Position numbers and translations under genes: made by a program. Source: Diplodia intermedia (Eukaryota; Ascomycota; Dothideomycetes; Botryosphaeriales; Botryosphaeriaceae). Taken from it: 64,000 nucleotides of DNA. The DNA is taken from positions 310,001 to 374,000 of the forward strand of contig JAKEKT010000008.1 of NCBI GenBank assembly GCA_021495925.1, written 5' to 3'. Positions 47,489-58,443 of this stretch are shown here, piece by piece. The notes under the pieces are model-generated. The model was not told the DNA's origin. It did not search any database and saw only the letters and a program-made list of their open reading frames with translations. The first letter of the stretch is position 1, and each line of letters starts with the position of its first letter.

Positions 47489-48481
47489 ACCTCTCTCTCT
47501 CTCACGCGCAGCCAACGAGCCAAGGCGGATGAATGGGATGGCCAGGCCGGCAGAAGCCGCGGTGGTGTACATGTGCCTGTACGTACCCGCGAGGCAGGGG
47601 AGGGTTTCGTGTATCACCATTGATCCACTGACACCGCCCAGACGCCCTCGCAACGCCGCGGCGGGCATCATCGGCTCCTGTCAGGCACGCCCGCCCACCA
47701 GACGAGCATTTCCGGCTATGAGACGACCGATCATCTATGCATCGTCTCTAGTCAGGAACGGGGCTAATAATAATAGCACTAACGCCCTGTTTTATGCTCC
47801 ATCTGTTCCTTTCCAATAATAATGCAAGATCATGTCTTTTATCTCTCTTAGCCGCTTTCAGTTTCCACACCTCGTTCTTTGTTTTTGCTTTTTCTTTCTT
47901 TGCTTTTTACCGCTGGGCGCTGGAGAAAGAAAGGAAAAACGCAATTTATGCATGATGAGCCGAGACGGTTGGAGGAAGGACCGCGTGCGCTTTTTCCCCT
48001 GCGCGAACCGCGTCCGTGCTGGCCAACCCTAGGTACCCGCGCCCCTCTTCCCTTCCGTCCCCCGACGACCCGCCCCGGCCCGTGGCTGCCTTGATGCAAG
48101 TGCTTCTGATTTCGTTTCCAAGCTTTTTTCTTTTTCTCTGTGTTTCAAAGGAAAGCCCTCCGTCCTTCCCCCCCTCCCCCCCCGAAATATAATTTATTCG
48201 ATAAGGTTTGTGCATCACATGCTTCATCTGTCTGAGAGTGACAGCCCCCTCTGGTCGGTTGGCTGCCACGTGCCATGACTCCTGGCGCCGGTGTCATCGC
48301 CATTCGTTCCGTGCTGAAGCAGCTCCGATTGGAGCGATGTGCATTCTCAATCTTATTTTTTTGAGTTTGACAGGGACCGAAGTGAAGAAAAGCGAACTGA
48401 CGTAAGGTGTTGGCTGGATGGGCCGTTGCCGAGATTACGGCAGCGAAGAGACAAGGATCCGCGTGTCAGGGATAGATAGGT

Positions 48482-48517
48482 AGAGAGAGAGAGAGCGAGA
48501 GGGAGCGAGAGGGAGCG
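48482..48517. repeat. GA-rich microsatellite
   Basis: A run of GA dinucleotides passes into two copies of GAGAGGGAGC. It lies in the same gene-free gap. Confidence 0.8.
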
Positions 48518-49204
48518 ATGGTGATAAGGATCACAAGGATTGTTGCGGAATGGGGAACCTTATCGCAGCATGGATGGGGCGGCCATTGAAAACAGCATGT
48601 GATTGAGCGTAGAAACGAATGCCAGCAGATAAGCAGCATGTGGGTTTTCCGAGCTAGGGCAGCAGGGGGCGGATGGAGCACAGTGACGGCAGAAACCAAC
48701 TCGTGCGTGACGCGTCGCTTATCTTTCACCATGGAGATCTTCAGTTCGCCATGCACTGGCCCGTCCTCAGGAATGCGTCAGCTGAAGTGGTGCTTGCGTT
48801 ATCGCGGCTGCTGAAACCCTCGGGCCTTTGCCCTCGTACGAGGTCAGCTCTGGAAATCCTCCTTCCTTAGCTCGATGGCGTTGCTGACCGTTTCCTGCTC
48901 CTTTGGACTAGCCACTGACCAGAGAAGAAGTTCAGTGCGGTTCCCGACTAACCTGAACAGGCAATCGATGCCGAAGTCTGAATGCACCTCCAACGTACTT
49001 TGGACATATTGCAAAGTGGCTGACCTCGGAGCTTCTCTACATTGCTATTTCTTTTCATCATGAAGAACCTTTAAATCCCCTGCGCCTTCGTGCTCTCAAC
49101 GATACTTCACTGGCCAAGCCTGCTCAAACACCAGAACATGTAATCAAGGCAGAAGCTTCCAAGCAGGGAGAGCAGGAGTGAAAGTCTTTCCAACGCGCAT
49201 CCGT

Positions 49205-51093
49205 CTATCTCGGCACGTTCTCCTCCCTCCTCCTAAACACAATCTTGGCCGTGGGATCCGCAAAAAACTCAGCCGAGCTCTTCACCGTCGCAGGCCGCTC
49301 CGTCACGCCGTCGGGCAAGCGAACGTCGTACATGAGGAGGATGTACGCGATGGCGATCTTGGCCTCGTTGGAGGCGAAGAAGCGGCCGGGGCAGGCGTGC
49401 GTGCCGTGGCCGAAGCCGAGGTGCTCCGGGCTGGTCGTCACGAATTGCCAACTGTTTTCCTGTCCCGGGTGCTCGCGCAGGCGCAGGAAGCGGCGCGCGT
49501 CGAACGTCTCGGGATCAGGGTAGATGGACGGGTTGTGCAGGTTTTCCATCGAGCAAGAGACGACGGCGCCGGCAGGGATGTGGGTGCCGTCGCTGAGGGT
49601 GATGGGGACTTCGGCGACGCGGTTGAGGGTGACTGGTGAGCGGGATGACTATATTAGCGTGACAATCTTGATCTCCTTGAGAGGAGAAGCAACTTACGCA
49701 GGCCGGGTGGGTTCATGCGCTGCGACTCCTTCAGGAAACTGTCCATCAGCTTCATCTTGTACAAGCTCGTCTTCTTCCAGCCATCCTCCTTCAGCACCTG
49801 GCGCACCTCATCGCGCAGATCCTCAATCACCTCGGGGTGGCTGACGAGGTCGAGGATGGCGTGGGTGATCAGGTCGCTGGTCGTGTGCAGCGCGACAACG
49901 GAGAAGAATAGCTGGTTGACGACGGGGTCGTAGGGCCTGCCCTTGGCCACCTCGTCCATCCACGCCACCGTGTCTTTGCCCTTGACCGTCTGTCCGCGGC
50001 TCGCCGCCTCGGCTACCTTCGCCCTGCGCTGCTCGATCTCTGGCACGATCAGAGCGCGTGCTTTGGCGATGGTGGCGCGCACCTTGCGCGGGCCTGGCAG
50101 GTAGAGGTTGACGAGCGGCCGGAGCCAGGCCGGGTACTTGCGCAGCTCATGTACGGCCAGAAAGACTTCGACGGTGTAACCGACGAAGACGTCGAGCCAC
50201 TCGCGGCTGCGACATAGTTCGGCACCGAGGAAGACGCGTGTGGAGAGGCGGGCGATGTACTCGAGGATGAAGGGCTTTAGCGTGACTTCGGTCCAGTCTG
50301 GAGAGTTGTCTCGTTAGCAACAGAAATTCCCTCGGGCAACTGTCTCCTCGTCACTTACCCTTGGGCTCGCCGAGCTGCTCCAGTAGTGTCTGTTCACTCT
50401 CATCGCACAGGCCTTCCGTCATGGTACCTGAAAGGTAAGAAGGAAATGTCAACGACCCTGGCAGTCTCCTGCTTGACGTTCTGAGCCCTTACCAAGTGCC
50501 TGTGTAAGCTTCGTTCGGACCGTCTCGGTGAAGATGGGGGTGGCCAGGATGCGGTGGAAACCCTCGAATCCGCTCAGATGGGCCAAGAATTCCTGCATTG
50601 CTCAACGTTAGCTTCAAAATATTCCCCGGCTCTTCAACGCACCTGTGAGGTCCACTTCGCAAAGCTAAACCTGCTGTCGCTCTTGACCTCGTTCGCATAC
50701 GAGCTCGGCAGGATGATCTTAGGTCCAAGGGGACTGACAACCTGGAAAGGCCTCCGAAACTGTACGCCCCTCCCATGTCAGCAACACCTGATCTAGTCGA
50801 GTGAGGCGCGGGGGAGTAGCACGAACAATGCTCAAGCCATGGGCCACAACCTCGCCGGCGCGCGTCCTCCAGTCCTGCTTCGCTTTTTCGTAGTCACTTC
50901 CCTCCTGCAGAAAGGCGACAGGCAGCGCGGGATACAGCTTTTCGCGGCGCACGTAGACGGCGGCCAAGAGAAGGACGGCGGCGGTGGCAAAGAGTTGGAG
51001 GTAGAAGGTTGTGCTTTGGTTGGACACGAGTAGCATGGTGGGAATAGAAGGAGCGCCGGTGGCATTGGCTCCTGCTGTCTGTGGATCGTCCAT
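49205..51093 (-). CDS. Cytochrome P450 monooxygenase
   Basis: Six exons (51093-50827, 50759-50643, 50592-50493, 50427-50359, 50297-49698 and 49632-49205) encode 526 residues. A single N-terminal membrane anchor (FYLQLFATAAVLLLAAVYV) places it on the ER. The I-helix reads ALHTTSDLITH, a form common in ent-kaurene-oxidase-like fungal P450s. K-helix KESQR (ExxR), the region PETFDARRF and the heme loop FGHGTHACPGRFFA with the axial Cys are all present. It needs NADPH-P450 reductase. The substrate is unknown. No terpene cyclase, PKS or NRPS lies nearby, so there is no support for a biosynthetic cluster in this window. The first donor (GTTCGT) is weak but gives the expected FRRPFQVVSPLGP junction. 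Confidence 0.92.
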
Positions 51094-51985
51094 TCCTGGT
51101 TGATCAGACTTCCGCTTTCAGAACGCAAAGGTCGAAGGGAGATGCTCTGTCTATCTTGGGCGTAACGACTCATTTGCTGATGATTTATATATGCCTGTCC
51201 CCACGAGATTTCGAGGGCTGAAACCTCACCTTTGTGGCCGCCCCGCACGGGAGGCGGAGGCGCAGTAACCCGATCTCGTAGACGTATGCAAGTGCCAAAG
51301 ACGTTTGAAGTTCGACCTGTCCGGCCAATCAGATGGGCTTCGTTGCGTCTCGAGGAGCAGTGACCATCGGCTTCGGGAACTCGGGTAGCGGAAACGTGCA
51401 TGGCCGACTTTCCGGGAAGGGTGGCCGGCCGTATTGCAACCTCTCCGATAGGTCGCTCGTACCTTGCATGTCGACCGATCAAGTGGCGCGCCGTAAACCA
51501 TCTCTTGTTTCTTCATGCAGCCAGTCCATCGACTGTCTTTCTCCGCCCACCGGGAGTTTGCGGGCTTTTGTGATCCGAGACAAGCTTGCGCAGGCTATGT
51601 CGGCGCAAGAGAGGATCCGTGCCGGTCACAAGGATGCTGTTTCTTCTGACAATGGTTCACTGCAAGGAGTAGAGCTCATCCCCCCGATAGAGGGGCGGTT
51701 TTGGGTCGCGACCGTAGGCATTGGCATGGATGGTTCGTCGCTGCGCACGTCAGTAGACTATGCTGGACACAAAGACAGTGAGATATATGCTACGGTCGGG
51801 AAAGAGCGCTTCTTTAATCCTTTATCTATCGAATATGCAAATGCCATCCCCAGAACTTCCGCCCATGGTGTGGGTATCTCATGATGCAAAAAACAAAATT
51901 AAAACACAAGCAAAGCAGCCATGCCGGATTGAGCAAGTTGTAATGCGCTTCTCCTCGAGTTTGGAAAAGTCTGAACATGTAACTA
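51094..51985. other. Intergenic region upstream of the P450
   Basis: This is the P450 promoter and the 3' flank of the ubiquitin protease gene, both minus strand. A 183-codon plus-strand frame at 51333-51884 shows no domain and is not called. Confidence 0.5.
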
Positions 51986-53512
51986 CTACTCGCTGGCCCT
52001 GATGTAGGTGAGAAGGTAGGGCGTGAACCCACCTTCCTGAGGCCGGAGCAATTCCTTGATCGCCCCGGGTGCCTCGACGTGCTCGTCGCTGATGTCCTGG
52101 ATGCCCTTGGGCGAGACGACCTTGGCCGTGTAATGGCCACTGCCAATGCTTCCAGCATGCTGGAGCACCGACGTGAGCTTGTACCGCTGCGTTCCAGGCC
52201 GCTGCAGCTTCTTGTCGTCGAAGTACTCGGAGAGGTCGAGGTACAGCGGGAACTGCACCGGATCCTTGATTTTGGATTGCCTTCCGTACGCGTCGAACGC
52301 GAACCGGACCAGCTGGACCACCAGGATCTCCGGGCCATCCATGACCACCTGCTTGCGGTCGTGCCCCTTCTTGCAGCACTGCTCGCACACGATGGTCGGC
52401 GGCAGTGTTTCGTAGAAGAACTGGTCGAAGTACGACTTGAAGTCCAGTCCCTTCCGGGGGTGGCGCAGGTTGACATTGGCGTTCATCCAGACTACGGGGT
52501 CCTGGGTCTCTTGGTGACCGCAGTTACGACACGTCCGCCTCGGGAAACGCTTCAGGCCGAACAGCGCCTCGAGCTCGTTGGATGGCATGCATGCCTTTGA
52601 AGGGTCGCTTGAGGAGAGGTTGTTCAGGAGGAAGACCATGAACTCGTGCGCGTCTTGCTGCCGGAGCTGCTCGCCCTTGCTCCCGCCAGGGCACCTGGGC
52701 AGCTTGTTGATCGCGGCGTCGAATGCTCTGACAGCCCTGTCCACGCGCTGGGCACTCCGGCGATCGCCCTCGGCTGGCCAGTAGGCGTTCGCAAGATCCC
52801 GCAGAGCACACGCCAAGCAGCCGAACTTCGGGCAATGGTATCTCTGGCTTGTTCCGTGGAGTTTGATCCAGTTGACGAAAATGGGTAAATTCATTAGGAG
52901 TTGGAGGCAGCTCCTACGGTAGCAGTGGACGCCGGTATGATTGGCAAGTCCAGTGGCGCCCAGGTCGGCGCGGGATGATTCGGTGTTGAGATGAGAGATG
53001 GTGTGGCGTCTTTCATGTTGCTCCTCGGTTTTGGTGGACACGCGACGGCGCTTGCGAGCGGGTTCGGTGGCCATGGTGGCCCGAGTAGCGGGAACGAATT
53101 GAAGGGGGGCTCTCAACATGTCGTCGAGCTTGCGCTTCGCGCTGGATTTGCAAGGCATGAGTTCGCCGGCGATTGTCGTATCGGATGCGGCGACGGACAC
53201 GTAAGGAATCTGGAGCTTTTGGACCGACGCTCCAATGGAGTCGAGGTACAAAGGCTGGTTCTGGTGATGGTTGAAAGGGGAGGCGTGGTGCTGTTCGGTG
53301 GGAGAGGCTGGGTCCTGGCTGTCGTCAAAGACGTCGCTCTGCTCAATGGCCTTGAGACTGGGCTTGGTGATGGGCTCTGGGTCCTCGCTGGCGTCAAAGA
53401 CGTTGCTGTTCTGCTTGATGGCGGTGGCGCCAGGCTTGGTGACGGGCTCCTTCTTGAACTTGATGCTGATCTTCCGCCTCGCCTCGGGCAGAGCATGCGC
53501 GTTGGAAGACAT
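51986..53512 (-). CDS. Ubiquitin-specific protease (UCH/USP family)
   Basis: This is a single exon of 508 residues from the ATG at 53512 (context CACCATGTC). The frame stays open upstream to another ATG at 53686, adding 58 Arg-rich residues. I prefer 53512 because the upstream stretch looks like a CT-rich leader with a TATATA element. The first ~200 residues are disordered, with an approximate internal repeat (PITKPSLKAIEQSDVFDDSQDP resembles a preceding segment) and a basic cluster (RKRRR) that suggests nuclear location. The catalytic domain has a Cys box around residue 275 (HCYRRSCLQLL), QQDAHEF, two CxxC zinc pairs (CRNCGH, CEQCC) and a His box (GSGHYTAKV). It should cleave ubiquitin from substrates. 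The Cys box departs from the usual consensus. Confidence 0.82.
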   Translation of the reverse strand: MSSNAHALPEARRKISIKFKKEPVTKPGATAIKQNSNVFDASEDPEPITKPSLKAIEQSDVFDDSQDPASPTEQHHASPFNHHQNQPLYLDSIGASVQKLQIPYVSVAASDTTIAGELMPCKSSAKRKLDDMLRAPLQFVPATRATMATEPARKRRRVSTKTEEQHERRHTISHLNTESSRADLGATGLANHTGVHCYRRSCLQLLMNLPIFVNWIKLHGTSQRYHCPKFGCLACALRDLANAYWPAEGDRRSAQRVDRAVRAFDAAINKLPRCPGGSKGEQLRQQDAHEFMVFLLNNLSSSDPSKACMPSNELEALFGLKRFPRRTCRNCGHQETQDPVVWMNANVNLRHPRKGLDFKSYFDQFFYETLPPTIVCEQCCKKGHDRKQVVMDGPEILVVQLVRFAFDAYGRQSKIKDPVQFPLYLDLSEYFDDKKLQRPGTQRYKLTSVLQHAGSIGSGHYTAKVVSPKGIQDISDEHVEAPGAIKELLRPQEGGFTPYLLTYIRASE

Positions 53513-54185
53513 GGTGGGTGACGGCGACAGGGTATATATGCGGGGAGACAAAGCAGGCCGCATGCGATGAGCGATCAAAGGTTGAAGGTGACGAGAAGAA
53601 ACGACGACAAAGCGGCGACGACGGCGGGTTTTAGCCCTGAGGTGGGCCTGTGCCAGCACTTTGCCATTGACCCTGGACAGTGCCATTGTGGATGAATAGG
53701 AACAATGGGAAGAGAGGTGAAGTGACGCCAAGACAGCCTGGATCAACCGAACGAAAGAGAGCGACAATAGACAAGAAGGAAAACGCCCCTGGCAGAGCAG
53801 CAGCGAAATTTACAGGCCGGACCGGAGGAGGTGAGGTTGGGAGACATGGAGCGAGCACGTGCCGATGCTGCTAACACAGTAGACGGTCGAGCACTCGCGG
53901 GACGGAGCGCGGCACAGCAGCGGCAGCGGCAGCGGCAGCAGCAGCAGCAGCCGCAGCAGGCAGTGAGGCCAAGGAGAAAAAAGTCGGGCGTGGGGAGGAA
54001 GTCAGCGCGCGCTCGGGGAAGGATGCGGCTCTCTCTCCGCTGGCCATGTAATTTTTTTTTCTGGCGGCGCCACTTCCGCCGAGTCGCCCGCTCCGCCCCC
54101 GCCTGCTGCAAGTCATTGCCCCTCCGCCCATGCCCTCGGATCAGCCCTACCCCGTCGACCATCGCCCATCGCCCCGCTTGCAGCC
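53513..54185. promoter_or_regulatory. Divergent promoter between the ubiquitin protease and trm9
   Basis: The start codons of two divergent genes are 672 bp apart. A TATATA element near 53535 could serve the protease. A CAG/CGG microsatellite at 53915-53963 sits mid-way. Confidence 0.45.
53915..53963. repeat. CAG/CGG trinucleotide repeat
   Basis: About sixteen consecutive triplets are mainly CAG with interspersed CGG and CCG. They lie in the noncoding divergent region, so variation here would not change a protein. Confidence 0.85.
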
Positions 54186-55034
54186 ATGCCCGCCGACGGC
54201 GACAGCGCCCCTTCCTACGAGGACGAGCACGTCCACCAGGTCTACGAGCAGATTGCCAGCCACTTCTCCTCCACCCGCTACAAGGTGCCGCCCCCCGCCG
54301 CATCCCTTGCGCCGTCGCCTGTCGCTCATCGCCTCTCCAGTAGCCATGGCCCATTGTCGAGCGCTTCTTGAAGGGCCTGCCTGACGGCGCTGTCGGGCTG
54401 GACATTGGCTGCGGCAATGGCAAGTACCTGGCCGTCAACCCCAACGTGTACATCGTCGCTTCCGACCGGTACGTTGGCTTGATGCATTGGCGACTGGGTG
54501 GCGCGTCTGATGGACACCTTCTGTTTCAGGTCCACCAACCTCGCCAAGATAGCCACAAGGCACCAGCCCCATAGTGCCATTGTCGCCGACAACCTCAGCC
54601 TACCTCATCCTCCGGCTGCCTTCGACTTCGCCATATCCATCGCCGTCATCCACCACCTTTCCACCCCAGAGCGACGCGTCGAAGCAACAAGAGCCGTCCT
54701 GGAGCAATTGAGGGCTGATGGAAGGGCCTTGGTCTATGTCTGGGCTCTCGAGCAGAAAGACAGCCGGAGAGGCTGGGACGAAGGCCATGAGCAGGACGTT
54801 ATGGTACCCTGGGTCATGAACAAAAACCAACCAAAGAAAGCCAAGAAGAAAAATCTCGCTTCAGAGCAGACGGATGCTGCCCCGGTGGAAGAGCCTAGGA
54901 CGTTCCACAGATATTATCATCTGTACCGAAAGGGCGAGCTGGAACACGATATCGAGCTGGCTGGAGGGGATGTCGTTGAATCTGGGTACGAGAAGGACAA
55001 TTGGTGGGCCATAATGAAGCCCAAGGCTTCGTAA
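54186..55034 (+). CDS. trm9: tRNA wobble-uridine methyltransferase Trm9
   Basis: Three exons (54186-54284, 54344-54468 and 54530-55034) encode 242 residues. Trm9 uses S-adenosylmethionine to complete mcm5U at the tRNA wobble position, together with Trm112. The N-terminal motif YEDEHVHQVYEQIASHFSST leads into the SAM-binding motif I (GLDIGCGNGKYLAVNP). Motif IV follows (SIAVIHHLSTPERRVEATR), and then ALVYVWALEQK. The C-terminal FHRYYHLYRKGELE block is diagnostic of the Trm9/ALKBH8 group. A Lys-rich linker (KKAKKKN) lies before that block. The length matches yeast Trm9. It is divergent from the ubiquitin protease. Confidence 0.95.
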
Positions 55035-55401
55035 CGAAGTCTACTCCGGCGGTGAGCTTTTGTGACTTTTGGAATGCGTTCGCATCAGATGCAGGGCGAG
55101 TCCTGAATCATGAGGATTGAAGCTTCATTCCACAAGGAAAGAAAAAAAAAAAAAGGCAAACTGCGCTAACATGGGTGCTGAAGTCTTCATCCGGATGCTT
55201 TCATACAGGTTTGGGACCTCTACGTCCGGAAGATTGCTCTAGCTACCCATGAAAGAAGGGTGAAATATCATGTGGATCACGCCTGAGAAAGACAGATGCT
55301 TTCGCAGCCTACTGTGGCCTCGATTATCGACGAAACATGTTGAAACTGAAGCTGATTCAAGTTTAAAAGACTTCCCCCGCCTCCATACGTTCTCTATCGC
55401 C
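55035..55401. other. Convergent intergenic region
   Basis: This is the trm9 3' flank and the 3' flank of the membrane protein. It contains an A-rich run at about 55140-55155. No gene was seen. Confidence 0.5.
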
Positions 55402-56985
55402 TCAGGTATCTCCCGCATAAAGCTGGTTCATTTCAATATCAGCCATGGGTCGCGAGCTTGTCCCTGCATGACAAGTTGGCCCCGACACTTTGTGCCCCCA
55501 ATACAAAACCGGACTCCACTCGTCGATGAGGTTCGTCAACGTCTGGATATGGCCGTACGCCGCCGGCTGAGGTCCCTTCGGTCTCCACAGACTCAACAAG
55601 GTAATATACGCCGCCAACGCGGCCGCCGCCCCCGCGAGATAAAAGAACGGCTGGCCCTTGACGTACACCCAGCTATACTCCACCGTCACCGCCAAGCCGA
55701 AGACCCAATGGATCGCGGGCTTCGCCAGGAACAGCACGAAGGCCTGCCAGCTGGCGATGGCGGCCCACACGGCATCGTAACTCTCGAGGTGATAGCCGTG
55801 TCTGGATGCGGCGCGCCGCCACGCCAGCTCGTCCCTGGTCAGATTCACCAGCAACTCGGCGCAGTGCAGGCCCAGCGTGACGCCGGCCTGCAGCGCGGCG
55901 AAGACCAGCGTCTTGAGAAGCACGGCCCCCGCGTCGCCGAAGGCGCCCAGCTCGCCGCCCAGCTCCACGCCGGGCTCGCCGTTGCGGCGCGCGACCAGCT
56001 CGACGGGCACGGCGCCGACCAGCGTCACGGCCGCCAGCGCCCACAGCAGCCACACGACCCTGCGGACCTCCTTGTGCGCGGACCAGCTCGTGCGCTGGCG
56101 GGACCGCGGGCGCACGGCGACGGAGGCGTGCGCGGCGTCGCACACGCCGAGCAGGCAGCGGTTGGGCTGGTGTTTTATCCCCTCGGCCGCGATCTCCTCG
56201 CACGCGATGACGGCGTCGAACGGGCTGGAGCTCCACGTCGGGCTGCGGGTGAAGGCGAGCGCGCACGTCGCGACGAAGGCCTGGACGAGCAGCGCGGCGC
56301 CCAGGCACACGGCGCTGGTGCCCGAGACGCCGATGGCCGCCTCCTCGACGCTCCACATGTCGCGCAGCCGCTCGAAGTCGATGACCTTGTCGCCGTCCCC
56401 GTCGCGGCGGTCGCGCCCCTCGTCGTAGGCGTTGACGAGCAGCAGCGACGACGAGGCGTAGGCGACGACCATGGCGACGAGCATGGCGACGTTGGCGTAC
56501 CAGGCGTTGGGCACGCTGGAGCGGGCGGCGGTGAAGAGGCGCAGGTTGCTGTTGAAGGCCAGCCGGCCGTCGCGCGCGAGCGCCCACTTGAGCGACGTGG
56601 CGTGCACGTAGCCCAGCGCGTCCATGAGCAGCGTCAGCCACAGGTTGAGGGCCAGCGGCGCCAGCTGCTTGACCACCTCCGGCAGGCGGAAGACGAGCGG
56701 CGGCCGCTCCGTCCAGCGGTGCGCGTGCAGGATGTAGAGGCCGCCGCCGCCCGCGGCCAGGCCCGTCGTCCACGCCAGCCCGAGGAAGACGGCGCACACG
56801 TTGCGGGTCGAGAGGTCGCGGTTGAGCGGGGGAGGAGGGGGCGGCGGCGTCGGCGTCGGCGTCGGCTTGCGGGTGGAGCTGCGGCTGTGCCTGGTCGTCG
56901 TGCTGGTGGTGGAGGAGGTGCGGGGGTCGAGGTGGGTGTAGTAGTAGTGGCGTTGGTCCATGCTGGGATAGGTTTGATGGGCCAT
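55402..56985 (-). CDS. Multi-pass membrane protein of unknown function
   Basis: This is a single frame of 527 residues. I do not recognise the family. The first ~55 residues are hydrophilic, rich in Tyr, Ser, Thr and Pro with a Pro-Thr-Pro run. About eight hydrophobic segments follow, for example VCAVFLGLAWTTGLAAGGG, NVAMLVAMVVAYASSSLLLV, AALLVQAFVATCALAF and YLAGAAAALAAYITLLSLW. Loops contain an acidic patch (DGDGDKVIDFERLRDMW) and an Arg-rich loop (RPRSRQRTSW). The DNA is extremely GC-rich, so two other frames on the same strand stay open over long stretches. The choice of this frame rests on its membrane-protein pattern and hydrophobic periodicity. It probably lies in the plasma membrane or endomembranes. 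Confidence 0.75.
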   Translation of the reverse strand: MAHQTYPSMDQRHYYYTHLDPRTSSTTSTTTRHSRSSTRKPTPTPTPPPPPPPLNRDLSTRNVCAVFLGLAWTTGLAAGGGGLYILHAHRWTERPPLVFRLPEVVKQLAPLALNLWLTLLMDALGYVHATSLKWALARDGRLAFNSNLRLFTAARSSVPNAWYANVAMLVAMVVAYASSSLLLVNAYDEGRDRRDGDGDKVIDFERLRDMWSVEEAAIGVSGTSAVCLGAALLVQAFVATCALAFTRSPTWSSSPFDAVIACEEIAAEGIKHQPNRCLLGVCDAAHASVAVRPRSRQRTSWSAHKEVRRVVWLLWALAAVTLVGAVPVELVARRNGEPGVELGGELGAFGDAGAVLLKTLVFAALQAGVTLGLHCAELLVNLTRDELAWRRAASRHGYHLESYDAVWAAIASWQAFVLFLAKPAIHWVFGLAVTVEYSWVYVKGQPFFYLAGAAAALAAYITLLSLWRPKGPQPAAYGHIQTLTNLIDEWSPVLYWGHKVSGPTCHAGTSSRPMADIEMNQLYAGDT

Positions 56986-57210
56986 GTTTTGGATCGCTTT
57001 TGGCTTTTTGCTTCCCCGGCAGCAGTGCGGGTTTCGTCGCTATTGCCACTGCTGCTGTCGTCGTTGTCGTTGTCGTTGTCGTTGCCGTTGCTGTCTTCGT
57101 CGGATATGAGCTGATCTTCGAAGGCTCCCGCCCGAAGCAGGCACTGGCGTCCTCTCAAGGCATTTACAGCTCTCTGGAATAGGTATGTCGGATACAATCA
57201 GGCTGCTCTT

Positions 57211-57566
57211 TCAGGCCATGAGATCGGCGAGATCTACCTTCTTAAAGCCCTGTTCAGCCTCGAAGCATGCTTGGCTCGTGGGAGGCAGGCGGCTGAGCTT
57301 CTTCGCTGACTGACGCCAAGAAGCTGGAGTACTTGCAGCGACGATGAGAGTGCTACCTTTTTTGGCCCCCAAATGCCCCTTCTCCTTCCACCACAGCCCC
57401 AGCCTTGCGGCAACAAGCAAGCAAGCAAAGCCCAAATCGGGCTGAGCAGACGTGGTTCGTTGTCGCGAGAATGGCTTACTACATGCAGCCCACATGCGCC
57501 AGTCCGAAAATAGTCATCGAGGCGTCCTTGCTTTACCCGTTTCGGTTCGGGGCTACTCTGGCTCAT
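57211..57566 (-). CDS. Possible small PIP-box protein (tentative)
   Basis: An ATG at 57566 opens a short frame beginning MSQSSPEPKRVKQGRLDDYF. QGRLDDYF fits the PCNA-interacting (PIP) box Q-x-x-[LIM]-x-x-[FY]-[FY] and is preceded by a basic patch (KRVK), as in many PCNA partners. Unspliced, the frame runs 110 codons to a stop at 57234. A splice from a donor near 57479 to an acceptor near 57438 would instead continue into a frame ending FKKVDLADLMA at 57211, but that intron would be about 41 nt, at the lower limit. Length and a disordered N-terminus fit small replication/repair or ribonucleotide-reductase regulators. I cannot confirm that the gene is real. Confidence 0.35.
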
Positions 57567-58443
57567 GTCTCGGGATAGGCTGGGCTGCGTGGCTGGGAAG
57601 AGTTACGGGCTGAGAATAAGAACGTGCGGTGAGTCGCACAGCCGTGGCTCGGCGCGGCCTCAGCCTTCTCTACTCTTTTTGCCCTCGCTTTCCGGCTGGT
57701 AAGGCTGAGGATGAAATGAAACAGGTATGTGCAATAACTCTTGAGTTGGCCTGATGGGCAGTCCCTTCAGGGATCGGACATCACTATTTACCAACCAGTC
57801 GCTTCTGTTCAACTATCGTGGAGATGAATGACATTTCTGCCGGCCGCAGTACATGTCCGAAGTGCAGAAAATACTACCAATGTGCAGGTAACCGCTCTGG
57901 TTCGGCCGAGGTGGTGTGGCTGTTTTCAAAGCCTCTGTGGCGGAGTTGTTGCGCTTATGCGGCTGCGGCGTCTCGACCCTTTTATTTTTGTTGTCGATGC
58001 ATGCATGACTCCCCCGGGAAATGCAATTGGTTGACACTTCGACGTAGGATCACCTGACAATATGGTTGGACGCTCACTATTGTGCCCGCCGCATCTCTTG
58101 CATTCATCCATCGTTTCAATTACCCATCACACCAGCTTACGTGTTGTGGAAGACGGATCGAGAATGGCTCGCGTCTTACTTATGGAAAGAAACCTCCCCT
58201 GTACGTGTTCCGACCAATCATATCCCATATCCTGGATAGATACCTGTTCATTGGCTGACATGGCCACCACGGTAAGCACCAGGAGAGTGGGGTGCCTCCT
58301 CGGTACCTTCTCTTCCGAGAGAAAGCAAGCGGGGAAGGTGGAGTACCATCAGCTTACATGTATGAGAGACTTGAGTTCCTACAAAAAGCCCACAGCCCGC
58401 ATCAGCCTCTCTCAAAGACACCAACGCACTCGGGAACTCAAAA
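57567..58443. other. Intergenic region upstream of the amidase
   Basis: This is the amidase promoter and, if the small PIP-box gene is real, a divergent promoter. Only chance frames under ~130 codons occur. Confidence 0.5.

Larger units (their letters stand above)
45169..49204. other. Four-kilobase convergent gap without a supportable gene
   Basis: The kinase (+) and the P450 (-) point towards each other across 4 kb. All frames are under ~155 codons, low in complexity and without domain motifs on either strand. Simple repeats occur near 47.46 and 48.48 kb. It may hold long 3' UTRs, a noncoding RNA or a decayed gene. Confidence 0.5.

Noticed and set aside
49205..51093. P450 as part of a secondary-metabolite cluster
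   Set aside because: No polyketide synthase, NRPS, terpene cyclase or prenyltransferase is in the window. The neighbours are housekeeping genes.
55673..57049. 458-codon minus-strand frame overlapping the membrane-protein gene
   Set aside because: Arg/Ala/Pro-rich frame from GC-rich DNA. The alternative frame has clear membrane segments.
55270..57114. 614-codon plus-strand frame opposite the membrane-protein gene
   Set aside because: Antisense shadow with repetitive Arg/Gly/Val/Ala composition.
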